Source: an uncultured Gemmata sp.
Lineage (GTDB): Bacteria > Planctomycetota > Planctomycetia > Gemmatales > Gemmataceae
DNA length: 64,000 nucleotides
Assembly (NCBI GenBank): GCA_937924775.1
Contig: CALDUT010000010.1
Span: 549,171 to 613,170, forward strand
Direction: 5' to 3'
In this document: positions 8,581 to 18,539 of the stretch, one piece after another
Layout of the letters: each line of letters begins with the position of its first letter
How positions within the stretch are numbered: position 1 is the stretch's first letter
The notes under the pieces: generated by a model
Seen by the model: the letters and a program-made list of their open reading frames with translations, nothing else
Told to the model about the DNA's origin: nothing
The model's database searches: none
Program-made: the position numbers and the translations under genes

Positions 8581-9681
8581 TCACAGTGTGCCGCGGAGCG
8601 CTTGTTCTCGTTCAATGGCTTCAAAGAGGGCTTTGAAATTGCCTTTCCCAAAGCTTTTGGAACCGCGGCGCTGGATAATCTCGAAAAACAGTGTCGGCCG
8701 GTCGGACACAGGTTTGGTGAATATTTGTAGCATATAACCTTCGTCGTCGCGGTCGACGAGAATGCCCAATTCGGCCAACTCGGCAACATCTTCTTGGATG
8801 GTCCCCACACGATCAGTGAGGGCCTCGTAATAGGTTTTGGGCACGCGGAGAAAGGAAACATCGTTGGCCCGCATGGCCCGCACGGTTTTGATGATGTCCC
8901 CGGTCATCATGGCGATGTGTTGCACGCCGGGGCCACCGTAATATGTGAGGTATTCCTCGATTTGGCTGCGGCGTTTGGCCTTGGCCGGTTCGTTGATGGG
9001 GAATTTGATCCGGCCGGTGCCGTTTTGCATCACTTTGGACATAAGCGCTGAGTATTCAGTGCTGATGTCTTTGTCGTCGAACGAAATCAGTTGTTTGAAG
9101 CCCAAGACTTTGGCGTACCACTCGACCCACTCGTTCATTTTGCCTTCTTCGACGTTAGCGACCATGTGATCGATCGCCACCAACCCTACCGGGCGGGCCG
9201 TGCTGGGGTTGTAGCGGTCGGGGTCGATGGGCTTGAAACCAGGGGCGAAGACTCCGCGATAGCGATCGCGGTTGACAAACGAGTGTGTCGTATCGCCATA
9301 GGCGAGGATACTGGCCGTTTCGTAGACACCATATTCATCTTCGAGGGCTTCGGGTGGGCGAACGGCTTTGGCACCGCGGCGTACCGCCTCGTCGAACGCC
9401 GCCCGGACATCGGGCACTTCCAAAGCAATATCCATCACACCATCGCCGTGTTTGATCAGCCGGTAACACTCCGGGTGCTGGTCGGAAAGCGGTGAGGTAA
9501 GAACAAAGGTGATGTCGCCCTGTTTGAGAACATATCCGGCTTCGTGCCGCACTTTGGTTTCCAAACCGGCATAAGCCACGACATCGAAGCCGAAGGCATT
9601 GCGATAGAAAAAGGCGCTTTGCCGCGCATTGCCGACAAAGAAGCGAACATGATCAATCTTGCGTAAAGGAATGTCGTTCAT
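8581..9681 (-). CDS. hppD: 4-hydroxyphenylpyruvate dioxygenase
   Basis: Converts 4-hydroxyphenylpyruvate to homogentisate with Fe(II) and O2. The 366 residues are of normal length, with two vicinal-oxygen-chelate halves. Iron ligands of the family are visible: His in VAIDHMVANVEEGK, His in GGPGVQHIAMMTGDI, and Glu in TLFFEIIQRRGSKSFGKGNF, which also carries the C-terminal GFGxGNF-type gate sequence (here KSFGKGNFKALFEAIE). N-terminal DHVRFFVGNARQSAFFY is the usual family start. It lies between phhA (103 bp) and hmgA (250 bp), in pathway order on the minus strand. Confidence 0.95.
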   Translation of the reverse strand: MNDIPLRKIDHVRFFVGNARQSAFFYRNAFGFDVVAYAGLETKVRHEAGYVLKQGDITFVLTSPLSDQHPECYRLIKHGDGVMDIALEVPDVRAAFDEAVRRGAKAVRPPEALEDEYGVYETASILAYGDTTHSFVNRDRYRGVFAPGFKPIDPDRYNPSTARPVGLVAIDHMVANVEEGKMNEWVEWYAKVLGFKQLISFDDKDISTEYSALMSKVMQNGTGRIKFPINEPAKAKRRSQIEEYLTYYGGPGVQHIAMMTGDIIKTVRAMRANDVSFLRVPKTYYEALTDRVGTIQEDVAELAELGILVDRDDEGYMLQIFTKPVSDRPTLFFEIIQRRGSKSFGKGNFKALFEAIEREQALRGTL

Positions 9682-9784
9682 GGCTGTTTCAATGGTTTTG
9701 TTCGCCCGCGGCGGCGGGGGATGGAGAGCAAAAGGTATCTGCCGCGGCGATCATCGCCGCAGGGGCTTATGGTCATGGTTCAGG

Positions 9785-10681
9785 TTACAACACGGGAATC
9801 CCGAAGCGGCGAACGAGAGCTTCCAACTCGCGACGCAGGAATTGCAACGAGGGGGCGATGAAAAAGTCCTTTTGCATATACGATGGATCGTAGTCGGTAT
9901 TGATGACCGTCTCGGTGACAAACGGCCGCCGGGTGACATCTTGGGAGAATAGCGAATGCGGAATCTCGCCGGTGCTGGACAGGATACCGGCTCCAAAGAC
10001 TTTCACCTCCCCATGCTCTTCGATCAGCCCAAATTCAATGCTGAACCAACTGAAGCGTTTGAGTGCCAGCACCTGATCGCCGCGCCGGGTGGTGGAAGCC
10101 GCTTTGCCAATGAGCGTGAGCAATTCCGCGTAATCCTGGTTCATCAGCGGCGGGACATGGCCGAGGCAGTCGTGAATCATGTCCGGCTCGGGGGTGAATT
10201 CGGGGTGGGAGCCGTGCCGGATGAATTGAGTAACGGGAAAACCCCGCTGGGCGATGTACTGGTAGAAGGTTCGATAGGGTAATGCTCCCTCCGCCGGTAC
10301 CAGATGCATGTTGGTTTCGCGCTCCAGCCGTTGGCTGATGGTGCGTAGCTGGGGAATTTCCGTTTGCGTGATGGCCAGATCGTCTTTGGCTTTGTTGTAG
10401 AGGCTGCAGGCATACTTACGGTGCAGTTCGTCCAACTTGGGGGCCACTTCCCGCCAGATGCGGGTTTCTTCCGCGGTGTATTGGATGAAGGGCGGGCCCA
10501 ATTTTTCGAGACGGTGTTTGCGGGTGAGGGCAAACAGTTCTTTCCGGCGCGCAATGTACGCTGGGTCGTTTTCCCCCGGGTGACCAGGGTCAAGAACCAG
10601 CTCGGTCACATCCGGGGGTTCAACCATCAGGTTGGCGTCGATCACCACGCCGTATTCCACCAGGGTTTCGGGTTGATTCAT
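9785..10681 (-). CDS. phhA: Aromatic amino acid hydroxylase (phenylalanine-4-hydroxylase type)
   Basis: Hydroxylates phenylalanine to tyrosine using a pterin cofactor, Fe(II) and O2. The 298-residue catalytic domain has the iron site DMIHDCLGHVPPLM (His170 and His175) and the third ligand in FSWFSIEFGL (Glu216). RHGSHPEFTPEPD and KVFGAGILSSTGEI are also characteristic. There is no N-terminal ACT domain, as usual for bacterial enzymes. First of three genes (phhA, hppD, hmgA) for Phe/Tyr degradation. The aminotransferase step and the pterin carbinolamine dehydratase are not encoded here. Some planctomycete members are annotated as tryptophan or tyrosine hydroxylase, but context favours phenylalanine. 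Confidence 0.92.
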   Translation of the reverse strand: MNQPETLVEYGVVIDANLMVEPPDVTELVLDPGHPGENDPAYIARRKELFALTRKHRLEKLGPPFIQYTAEETRIWREVAPKLDELHRKYACSLYNKAKDDLAITQTEIPQLRTISQRLERETNMHLVPAEGALPYRTFYQYIAQRGFPVTQFIRHGSHPEFTPEPDMIHDCLGHVPPLMNQDYAELLTLIGKAASTTRRGDQVLALKRFSWFSIEFGLIEEHGEVKVFGAGILSSTGEIPHSLFSQDVTRRPFVTETVINTDYDPSYMQKDFFIAPSLQFLRRELEALVRRFGIPVL

Positions 10682-10830
10682 CGCAACACCTTCGGAGCCA
10701 AGTCCGGTTGAGGGAGAGGTTTATCACCGGAACCGCGTGACCGCGGTGATCGTATTAGATATTCTAGCGGGTATAAGCTCGCCAGACTGCGTTTGTAACA
10801 GCATTCTTCCCAAGAAAAACGAACGTACCG

Positions 10831-11841
10831 ATGAAAGCTGCCTTTTTTGAAACGACCGGTACTCCCGATGTCATCCGCGTGGGGGAGCTGCCCACCCCGC
10901 AACCCCAAGCCCGGGAAGTCCGGGTCCGCGTCCTGGCGGCCGCGATTAACCCGATTGATACCTACATTCGCAGTGGTGCAGCGCCCATGCCATTACCCCG
11001 ATTGGCGATCACTGGCACCGATTTCGCAGGAATTGTTGACGCGGTAGGCCCTGACGCGACCCGTTTTCGCGTGGGCGATCGTGTCTGGGGCAGCAATCAG
11101 GGCTGGCTTGGTCGCCAAGGAACCTGTGCGGAATTTGTAACTACCGATGAGCAATGGGTTTACCCAATTCCCGAGGGGGTGTGCGAAATTGACGCAGCCG
11201 CGGCGGCATTGGTGGGCATTACCGCACACTTGGGCCTTTTTCACCGGGCCCAACTGCAGCCGGGGGAATGGGTTTTCGTCAATGGCGGCACCGGGGGAGT
11301 TGGTTCCATGGTGGTTCAAATGGCCAAAATCGCCGGAGCGAAGGTTATTACCACCGTTGGCAATGAGGAGAAAGCCCAGCGGGCTCGGCAACTGGGTGCC
11401 GACCATGTGCTCAACTACAAAACCGAAGATATTGTGGTCCGCGTTCGCGAAATGACCGCCAATGCCGGCGTCAGCGTGTGGTACGAAACGCAACCGCCCA
11501 ATGATTTCGACAAAACCATCGAGTTGATGGCCCCCCGTGGGCGGATTGTGGTCATGGCGGGGCGAGCCGCGCGTCCGGTATTGCCCAACGGTCCCTTTTA
11601 CGTCAAGGGGTTATCCTTATTGGGCTTCGCGATGTTCAACATGACCGCCGCTGAACAAGCCGTGTGTGCCGCTGACATCAACCGTTGGATGCAGGCCGGC
11701 CAACTCCGACCGCTTGTGGGGGCGAAGTTCCCTTTGTCGCAAACGGCGGCAGCACATCAACTTCAGGAAGACAACACACTCCGCAAAGCCGGCACTTTGA
11801 CGGGAAAAATCGTCATTGTCCCGAATGATGGAGCGCCATGA
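10831..11841 (+). CDS. NADPH:quinone reductase-like MDR-family oxidoreductase
   Basis: A 336-residue medium-chain dehydrogenase/reductase of the zeta-crystallin/quinone oxidoreductase branch. The N-terminal GroES-like domain starts MKAAFFETTGTPDVIRVGEL; AINPIDTYIRSG and TGTDFAGIVDAVG follow. The Rossmann domain carries FVNGGTGGVGSMVVQMAK, the A/G-x-x-G-x-x-G NADPH motif. No catalytic zinc cysteines are present, consistent with the zinc-free reductases. It would reduce quinones or related carbonyls with NADPH in the cytosol. It is divergent from phhA, with a 149-bp shared upstream region. Confidence 0.88.
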   Translation: MKAAFFETTGTPDVIRVGELPTPQPQAREVRVRVLAAAINPIDTYIRSGAAPMPLPRLAITGTDFAGIVDAVGPDATRFRVGDRVWGSNQGWLGRQGTCAEFVTTDEQWVYPIPEGVCEIDAAAAALVGITAHLGLFHRAQLQPGEWVFVNGGTGGVGSMVVQMAKIAGAKVITTVGNEEKAQRARQLGADHVLNYKTEDIVVRVREMTANAGVSVWYETQPPNDFDKTIELMAPRGRIVVMAGRAARPVLPNGPFYVKGLSLLGFAMFNMTAAEQAVCAADINRWMQAGQLRPLVGAKFPLSQTAAAHQLQEDNTLRKAGTLTGKIVIVPNDGAP

Positions 11842-11957
11842 GGGGGCATCGCTCGACAAAGCCCCCGAAGGAAGGATAGATTTCGAGAAATTGTCGGTAA
11901 AATAACCCAGTAGCCGCCTGTGAATCCTCGAAGTCCCATTCGTCACACGGAGCCACC

Positions 11958-13259
11958 ATGGCTAGCCCAGCAGGCCGTCTGATGGCGGTTCTCATCGCTG
12001 TTTGTGGGGCCGCCGAAATACTCCCGGCCCAAAGTCGGCCGGTGGTGGCCCGGGCGACATCCCCAGCCGGTTCGTTCAGTGCCCGGAGTGCGAATGCCAA
12101 AACCTTCGCGGTACTCCCCGCGGATGCCGAACTACGGGAGGGCGATCTGCTCGTGGCTCTCCCCCACGCAACGCTCCAATCCCTCGATGGAAGCGTGACA
12201 ATCCAATCCTTCGCCGATTATGATGGCCGCTCCCCGCTGCCAATTTTGGAAACAGCGCTGCTCCTGGGCCCCCCGGAGAAGGGTTTCGACCTCGTCTTCA
12301 CCCTCGATCGCGGACGAATCGACATCAGCAACACCAAACAGCAAGGCTCCAGCAAGGTGAAGATGCACTTCTGGGATCAGACGTGGATCATCCAACTGGA
12401 TGAACCGGGCACGCGGATCGCCGTGGAGTTCTGCGGTCGTTGGCCGGCCGGAACCCGTTTCCAAGTCGCAGATCCTCAAAGTAGAACCCTGCCCGCGGTC
12501 CCGGTGGCATCGCTGGTTCTTTTGGTCCTTAAAGGCGCCGGGCAAATTACAAGCGGGGATACCACGGTCGCCGTCAGTGCTCCCCCCGGGCCGGCGGTGA
12601 TGGAGTGGGATAGCGTTCACGGCGGAAGCGATCAGCCCCAAAAACTGGCCAAACTGCCCGATTGGGCCGCCCCTGATCAGGCCCCCAGCGAACGCGGCCA
12701 GAAAGTCGCCGCGGCGATCGAGAAATTCCGGCAAGCCCGCGCAAGCAACCCGGAGGGTGCAATCCAACAGTTCTTGGAGTCGCCAGACCCCATCGAACAA
12801 CGCCTCGCTCTGGTGACCTTAGGAGCCCACGACGAATTGATCCGCCTCGGCCAAACTCTCATCAACGCCAAAACCCTCGAAGAGTGGGATTTCGGCATCA
12901 CAGTATTGCGGCACTGGTTGGGCCGTTCTCCGGGCCAGGATCAGAAGTTCTACCAAAACCTGATCACCGCCCGAGGCTACACCGAAAGCCAAGCGAAAAC
13001 GATTATGCAATTGTTGTTCGGCTTCGCCCCGGCCCAACTGCAGATGCCAGAAACCTATGAAGTGTTGATCGACTATTTGGGGCACGAAAAACCTGCCATC
13101 CGCAACTTGGCCGCTTGGCACCTGATTCGCCTAGTACCGGCGGGGAAAGATATCCCCTTCAAACCTAATGGGACTCTCGCCGAAGCTCAGAAAACCCAAA
13201 GTGAATGGCAAAAACTGATTCCACCGGGAGAGCTTCCACCTAACCTCCAGAAGAAGTAA
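11958..13259 (+). CDS. Secreted protein with FecR-like N-terminal region
   Basis: A 433-residue protein starting with a probable signal peptide (MASPAGRLMAVLIAVCGAAEILPAQ). Residues about 45-200 resemble a FecR-type beta domain: AELREGDLLVALPHATLQSLDG and an ALLL-GPPEKGFDLVFTLDRGRIDI stretch. The C-terminal half is helical with HEAT-like character (DPIEQRLALVTLGAHDELIRLG; HEKPAIRNLAAWHLIRLVP). FecR domains usually sense or bind outside the inner membrane, but no sigma factor is adjacent and no transmembrane helix follows, so a signalling role is speculative. The next gene, 109 bp away, is also secreted. Confidence 0.6.
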   Translation: MASPAGRLMAVLIAVCGAAEILPAQSRPVVARATSPAGSFSARSANAKTFAVLPADAELREGDLLVALPHATLQSLDGSVTIQSFADYDGRSPLPILETALLLGPPEKGFDLVFTLDRGRIDISNTKQQGSSKVKMHFWDQTWIIQLDEPGTRIAVEFCGRWPAGTRFQVADPQSRTLPAVPVASLVLLVLKGAGQITSGDTTVAVSAPPGPAVMEWDSVHGGSDQPQKLAKLPDWAAPDQAPSERGQKVAAAIEKFRQARASNPEGAIQQFLESPDPIEQRLALVTLGAHDELIRLGQTLINAKTLEEWDFGITVLRHWLGRSPGQDQKFYQNLITARGYTESQAKTIMQLLFGFAPAQLQMPETYEVLIDYLGHEKPAIRNLAAWHLIRLVPAGKDIPFKPNGTLAEAQKTQSEWQKLIPPGELPPNLQKK

Positions 13260-13341
13260 ACTGATAAGAGAGCCGCAGTGGAAACTGCGACCGCAGCAAC
13301 ACTACGGTGATTCCCAGCCGCCCGCTCGGAGGCTAGCGCGC

Positions 13342-13358
13342 TGTACACTTTTTGAACA
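13342..13358. promoter_or_regulatory. 17-bp dyad TGTACA-CTTTT-TGAACA
   Basis: An imperfect inverted repeat with one mismatch to the perfect TGTTCA-N5-TGAACA sites at 21551 and 22418, with the same arm spacing and an A/T-rich spacer. It ends 10 nt before the ATG at 13369, a position where a bound repressor would block transcription or the ribosome site. Confidence 0.45.
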
Positions 13359-13368
13359 CAGGTGCCTT

Positions 13369-14568
13369 ATGACCCGGCGGATGATCGTAATGGCTTATCT
13401 TGTGGCTGGGTTGCTCGGCTTGCCAGCAACAGCTTCGGCACAATTCGGCCGGCCATTTGGTTTAGGCCCCAGCCCCTACGGCTTGGGGATGGGCCCTTAT
13501 GGCTTAGGCCCCGGGCCGTACGGTCTGCCCGGCGGCATTCCCAACCTTCCGGTCATTCCGACCGGGATCAATCCCCTCAATTTCGTTCCCCGATACTACT
13601 CTACCACGGGAATCGGCGTCACCGGCCTTAATGCCAGCTTTGGAATCCAGCAGACGACACTCAGTGTCAATCCGCCAATCAACCCAACCCCGTACTTGAT
13701 CCCGGTGATCGCCTCCTATGGTCAAACCGGCTCGTACATGACCGGGGGAAGTCACGTAAAACCGAATTACGTTATGGCCGCGCAACGCAACCTCGCTCGG
13801 GCCCAACGCGAAGCGGCTACTCCCTCCGCGGCTAAAGCCGAGATCTTTGAGCAATGGAATTATGAAAAAGGTACGTCAGCAGCCAAAGATGCGCCCCTTC
13901 TGGCTCTGCCGGATCCGATTCGTATCGCCATTGCTCCCCCGGACCCCGCCCAGATCAGCTCCGGGGAAGCCCTCAATACGCTGTTGAAGGAAATCATCGC
14001 TCTGGAGGCCAAAGGGGCTCGCGGACCTTCGGGTTACATTCACCCCCTGCTGTTAAATAACATCGTTTTCGCCGGCGGGCCCGCTGCCGATCTGTGGAAC
14101 CTCGCTCGGCCCGGCGGCAGCTTAAAATTCCCCCCCGTCTTCGACGACCCAGCCCTTGCCGAAGTCGTTTCAGCCGTCGAACAAGATTTTGCTACCGTAG
14201 CCACGGTGGTTCAGGCGGGTCGCAACCCAGAGCGTGCCCCCTTGCGGCGGCTGGAAATGAGCTTTGAACGCCTCCGCGAGACCGTCAACCCCCGAATGAA
14301 AGACTTACCGTTCGACGATGCGATCGCCACTCGGCGGTTTCTCAATCAGATGGCCAACGCGATCCGAGCCATGAAATCAGGGCTGGCCAATGGGCTCCTC
14401 GACTCCAAATGGGCCGCGGAAGGGGTTGTCGTTGCGGATCTTACCAAACACATGGCTAAACACAAGTTGGTATTTGGTCCTGCCCCAGCAGGTGGTGATA
14501 AAACTTACGCAACGCTTCACCAACTCTTGGCCACCTACCTGTTTATCCTGCAACAACCGAGGAATTGA
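13369..14568 (+). CDS. Secreted Gly/Pro/Tyr-rich protein of unknown function
   Basis: A 399-residue protein with a signal peptide (MTRRMIVMAYLVAGLLGLPATASA, cleaved before QFGRPFG). The mature N terminus is a low-complexity stretch of PYGLG/GPYGLGPGPYGL repeats (residues about 30-55), the middle is rich in Pro, Asn and Thr, and the remainder is helical. I know similar secreted proteins from Gemmata-type genomes but not their role; a structural or envelope function is possible. No cysteine-rich or catalytic motif is seen. A 17-bp dyad lies just before its start. Confidence 0.65.
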   Translation: MTRRMIVMAYLVAGLLGLPATASAQFGRPFGLGPSPYGLGMGPYGLGPGPYGLPGGIPNLPVIPTGINPLNFVPRYYSTTGIGVTGLNASFGIQQTTLSVNPPINPTPYLIPVIASYGQTGSYMTGGSHVKPNYVMAAQRNLARAQREAATPSAAKAEIFEQWNYEKGTSAAKDAPLLALPDPIRIAIAPPDPAQISSGEALNTLLKEIIALEAKGARGPSGYIHPLLLNNIVFAGGPAADLWNLARPGGSLKFPPVFDDPALAEVVSAVEQDFATVATVVQAGRNPERAPLRRLEMSFERLRETVNPRMKDLPFDDAIATRRFLNQMANAIRAMKSGLANGLLDSKWAAEGVVVADLTKHMAKHKLVFGPAPAGGDKTYATLHQLLATYLFILQQPRN

Positions 14569-14713
14569 AGCCGATCACCGCCTCTTGGCGCGGCGCAAGC
14601 CCGAAGGGCCGACTCCCGTTTCCCACTTGTGCTAAACCGCCCAGACGCTATACAACTATCGCGATGGCCCCACTTGCCGAAAGACGCAGGTTGGGAGTTA
14701 TTTCTACCCTTAG

Positions 14714-15721
<1,008 letters not shown>

Positions 15722-15817
15722 TGATCCGAACCCGCGGCGGAACCTAAGCCCAACGGGCCACACCGTTTGGCGGCCGATGGCTATGCCACGCGCGTGATCA
15801 TCCCTTTGAAAAACTCC

Positions 15818-16777
15818 ATGCGTATCCTCATCACCGGGATTACCGGGTTCGTCGGCGGGCACTTGGTGGAACACCTTGTGTCCCAAGGCGGCCATGCGCT
15901 TTTCGGCATCACTCGCAAAGGGCAATGGCCTACGGTCCTGGCTCACTTAGCCCCCCACGCACAACTTCTGACCGGTGAACTGCAAGATGTGGACCGGATC
16001 GAAACGATCTTGCGCCAGGTTCAACCGGAATGGGTGTTCCATTTGGCCGGCTATGCCAACACCGGCGGTTCCTTCCGCGACCCGGAACGCGCGTGGTCGG
16101 AAAATTTGACGGCCACCCGTGCTTTGTACGATGCGATCGTTCGCTCGGGGTTGAAACCCCGCACACTGTTTGTGTCCACCGGTTTGATCTACGGCGAACC
16201 TGACAAAGCTGATGAACCTTGTGATGAATACACCACGCTCAAACCGGCCAGCCCTTACGCCGCGAGCAAAGCAGCCGCCGATCTGGTGAGTTACCAATAC
16301 TCCCGCAGTGCCGAACTCGACATCATCCGCGTGCGGCTGTTCAATCAGATCGGCCCGCGGCAAAGCGCCGACTTCGCAGTGGCCAATTTTGCCCGGCAAA
16401 TCGCCGCCGCCGAAGCCGGGAAACAGCCCCCGGTTGTCGCAACGGGAGATTTGTCGGCCAAACGGGACATCACGGATGTTCGCGACATTGTGGCAACGTT
16501 CCCACTGTTGTTGGAGAAAGGGGTCCGGGGGGAAGCCTATAATGCTGCCCGCGGGGATTCGTACCGCATACAGGACATTCTCAACCGGCTCGTGGCGATG
16601 TCCCGCATCCCCATTCAAGTGAACGTCAAAATTGAACCCGGTCGCAAGGCGGATACCGCTGTCACTCGGGCCGATGTCCGCAAACTCCGCGCGGCCACCG
16701 GTTGGCAACCGCGAATTCCCCTTGAGCAATCCTTGGCCGACATTTTGGACTATTGGCGGATGGTCGCTCGCGGTTAA
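15818..16777 (+). CDS. rmd: NAD-dependent epimerase/dehydratase, probable GDP-6-deoxy-D-lyxo-4-hexulose reductase
   Basis: A 319-residue extended SDR. The frame is open from 15767, but the ATG at 15818 gives the standard start MRILITGITGFVGGHLVEHL with the Rossmann motif at the extreme N terminus. EWVFHLAGYANTGGSFRDPERAW, STGLIYGEPDKADEPCDEYTTLKPASPYAASKAAADL (Tyr-x3-Lys) and DITDVRDIVATFPLLLEKG follow, as in RMD-type reductases that make GDP-D-rhamnose. Adjacent to gmd (gap about 96 bp), which supports the role; a GDP-fucose synthase would be the main alternative. Likely feeds surface polysaccharide synthesis. Confidence 0.8.
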   Translation: MRILITGITGFVGGHLVEHLVSQGGHALFGITRKGQWPTVLAHLAPHAQLLTGELQDVDRIETILRQVQPEWVFHLAGYANTGGSFRDPERAWSENLTATRALYDAIVRSGLKPRTLFVSTGLIYGEPDKADEPCDEYTTLKPASPYAASKAAADLVSYQYSRSAELDIIRVRLFNQIGPRQSADFAVANFARQIAAAEAGKQPPVVATGDLSAKRDITDVRDIVATFPLLLEKGVRGEAYNAARGDSYRIQDILNRLVAMSRIPIQVNVKIEPGRKADTAVTRADVRKLRAATGWQPRIPLEQSLADILDYWRMVARG

Positions 16778-16881
16778 AATACTCTTAGTCTGGGTTCTTT
16801 GAGTGTTTCACCCCGGATTTGGTTCCTGACGAGCCTCGCGGCGGCCGTGGATAGGCTCAAGAGCAACCGCCGCACAACCCC

Positions 16882-17991
16882 ATGTCCGACGCGAAGTTGC
16901 GTCAGGCGATCGCCTTCGAAGCCGCACGATTGATGTACGAGAGGGTGGAATCAGAGTATTTCACCGCCAAACGCAAAGCGGCCAGACAGTTCTGTCGCGG
17001 CCTGGTCAAGCTGAGCGATCTCCCCAGTAACGCCGAGATTCGCGACCAAATTCAGATTTTGGCTCGCTTACACGAAAGAGAAGCCCGCACGACCCACCTC
17101 CGCGACATGCGGTTGCACGCGCTGTGTCTGATGCGACTGCTCGCGCGGTTCCGGCCCCGCTTGATCGGCAGCGTCATGACCGGCCATATCCGCACAGGCT
17201 CGGACATTGACCTGCATTTGTTCAGCGATCATATCGAACCCATCACGGCCATCCTCGAAGAAGAAGGACTGCCCTTCGAGGTGGAACGGAAACAGGTCGT
17301 CAAATACGGGGAAACCCGGATTTTCACTCATATCCATGTGTTCGACGTGTATAACTTCGAATTAACCGTTTATACCGAAGATAAAGCTCACTTTGTCTTC
17401 AAGTCGTCGATCACTGGTAAACCCATCGAGCGGGCCACGATCCGCGAACTCGAAGAGTTGATTGCCCGCGAACATCCCGACGTCGTCATTGAAGAGGCCA
17501 TCGCTCAGCAACAGGAGGCCGTCGATCCCTACCAATTGTTTCGGCTGCTGTTGCTGCCATTAGAAAACGTCAAACAAAATCCCAAATATCACCCCGAAGG
17601 TGATGCGCTCTATCATTCGTTGCAAGTTTTCGAGTTGGCCCGCGACGAACTACCGTGGGATGAAGAATTCTTGCAAGCGGCTTTACTGCACGATGTGGGC
17701 AAAGGCATCGACCCCGCCGATCATGTGACCGCGGGGCTCGAAGCTCTCGATGGCCTGATCACGGAGCGAACCGCATTCCTCATTGGTCATCACATGGCGG
17801 CATTGGAGTACAAAAACGGCACACTTGGTCACCGACAACGCAAACGGTTGGAACAATCCGAACATTTCGAGGATTTGATGCTTTTGCGGGATTTGGACAG
17901 CCGCGGACGGGTGCCGGGAGCCCTCGTTGGTACTGTGGATAAGGCGCTCGACTATTTGCGGGAGTTGGAGCGTCAAAACAAGTGGAAGTAA
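16882..17991 (+). CDS. Nucleotidyltransferase-like plus HD-domain protein
   Basis: A 369-residue two-domain protein. The first part has a polymerase-beta-type nucleotidyltransferase signature, LIGSVMTGHIRTGSDIDLHLF, with the G-S motif and paired Asp. The second part is an HD phosphohydrolase: YHSLQVFELA, LLHDVGKGIDP (the HD pair), TAFLIGHHM and LRDLDSRGR. This layout recalls GlnD-like or tRNA-nucleotidyltransferase-like proteins, but it is much shorter than GlnD and lacks ACT domains. A cytosolic role in nucleotide or tRNA metabolism is possible. The next gene starts 14 bp after its stop, so they are probably cotranscribed. Confidence 0.75.
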   Translation: MSDAKLRQAIAFEAARLMYERVESEYFTAKRKAARQFCRGLVKLSDLPSNAEIRDQIQILARLHEREARTTHLRDMRLHALCLMRLLARFRPRLIGSVMTGHIRTGSDIDLHLFSDHIEPITAILEEEGLPFEVERKQVVKYGETRIFTHIHVFDVYNFELTVYTEDKAHFVFKSSITGKPIERATIRELEELIAREHPDVVIEEAIAQQQEAVDPYQLFRLLLLPLENVKQNPKYHPEGDALYHSLQVFELARDELPWDEEFLQAALLHDVGKGIDPADHVTAGLEALDGLITERTAFLIGHHMAALEYKNGTLGHRQRKRLEQSEHFEDLMLLRDLDSRGRVPGALVGTVDKALDYLRELERQNKWK

Positions 17992-18005
17992 CAGGTGGTT
18001 GTGCA

Positions 18006-18467
18006 ATGACTCACCCAGCCTTGAGGGGTTTCCCCGTGGTGATGGAATGCGACGTCGGCTGGAGCGATCTCGACTCGTTCGACCACGTTAGCAACCTGGT
18101 TTATTTCCGCTACTTTCAGGATGCTCGGTTGATTTACATCCACCGCATTGGCTGGCTGCAGTTAAAAGCGGAAAAGGGGCTGGGTCCGATTGTCAAAAGC
18201 ACCGAAGCCAGGTACCGTAAGCCGGTCCAATTCCCAGACCACGTGTGGATTGGCGTTCGGGCTGCGGAGGTGCAGTCAGACCGCGTGACCTTCGAACATC
18301 GGCTTGTCAGTCGGGAGTGGGACGCAGTCGCGTGTGAGGGAACCGCGGTAATCGTCAGTTACGATTACCGCCACGGGACCAAATGCCCCCTTCCCGACTC
18401 GATCCGACAAGCCCTGGAAGAGATCGAAGGGCGTAGCTTCCCGCCAACCTGTCCACCACCGGCGTGA
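18006..18467 (+). CDS. Hotdog-fold acyl-CoA thioesterase (4-hydroxybenzoyl-CoA thioesterase-like)
   Basis: A 153-residue protein of the YbgC/4HBT hotdog family, hydrolysing acyl-CoA or acyl-ACP thioesters. The signature region is ECDVGWSDLDSFDHVSNLVYFRYFQDARLIYI, equivalent to the family R/W-x-x-D-x-D-x-x-x-H-x-N...Y-x-x-Y-x-E/D-x-x-R pattern with the catalytic Asp. The ATG at 18006 is chosen; an in-frame GTG at 17982 would add eight residues and overlap the previous stop. Substrate chain length cannot be inferred. Confidence 0.85.
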   Translation: MTHPALRGFPVVMECDVGWSDLDSFDHVSNLVYFRYFQDARLIYIHRIGWLQLKAEKGLGPIVKSTEARYRKPVQFPDHVWIGVRAAEVQSDRVTFEHRLVSREWDAVACEGTAVIVSYDYRHGTKCPLPDSIRQALEEIEGRSFPPTCPPPA

Positions 18468-18539
18468 ATTGTCCTTGTTCAAGCCTGGGCCAATTCACTT
18501 CCCACCATCTCTGGCCGAGAGTGAAAAGGCACTCCCCCT

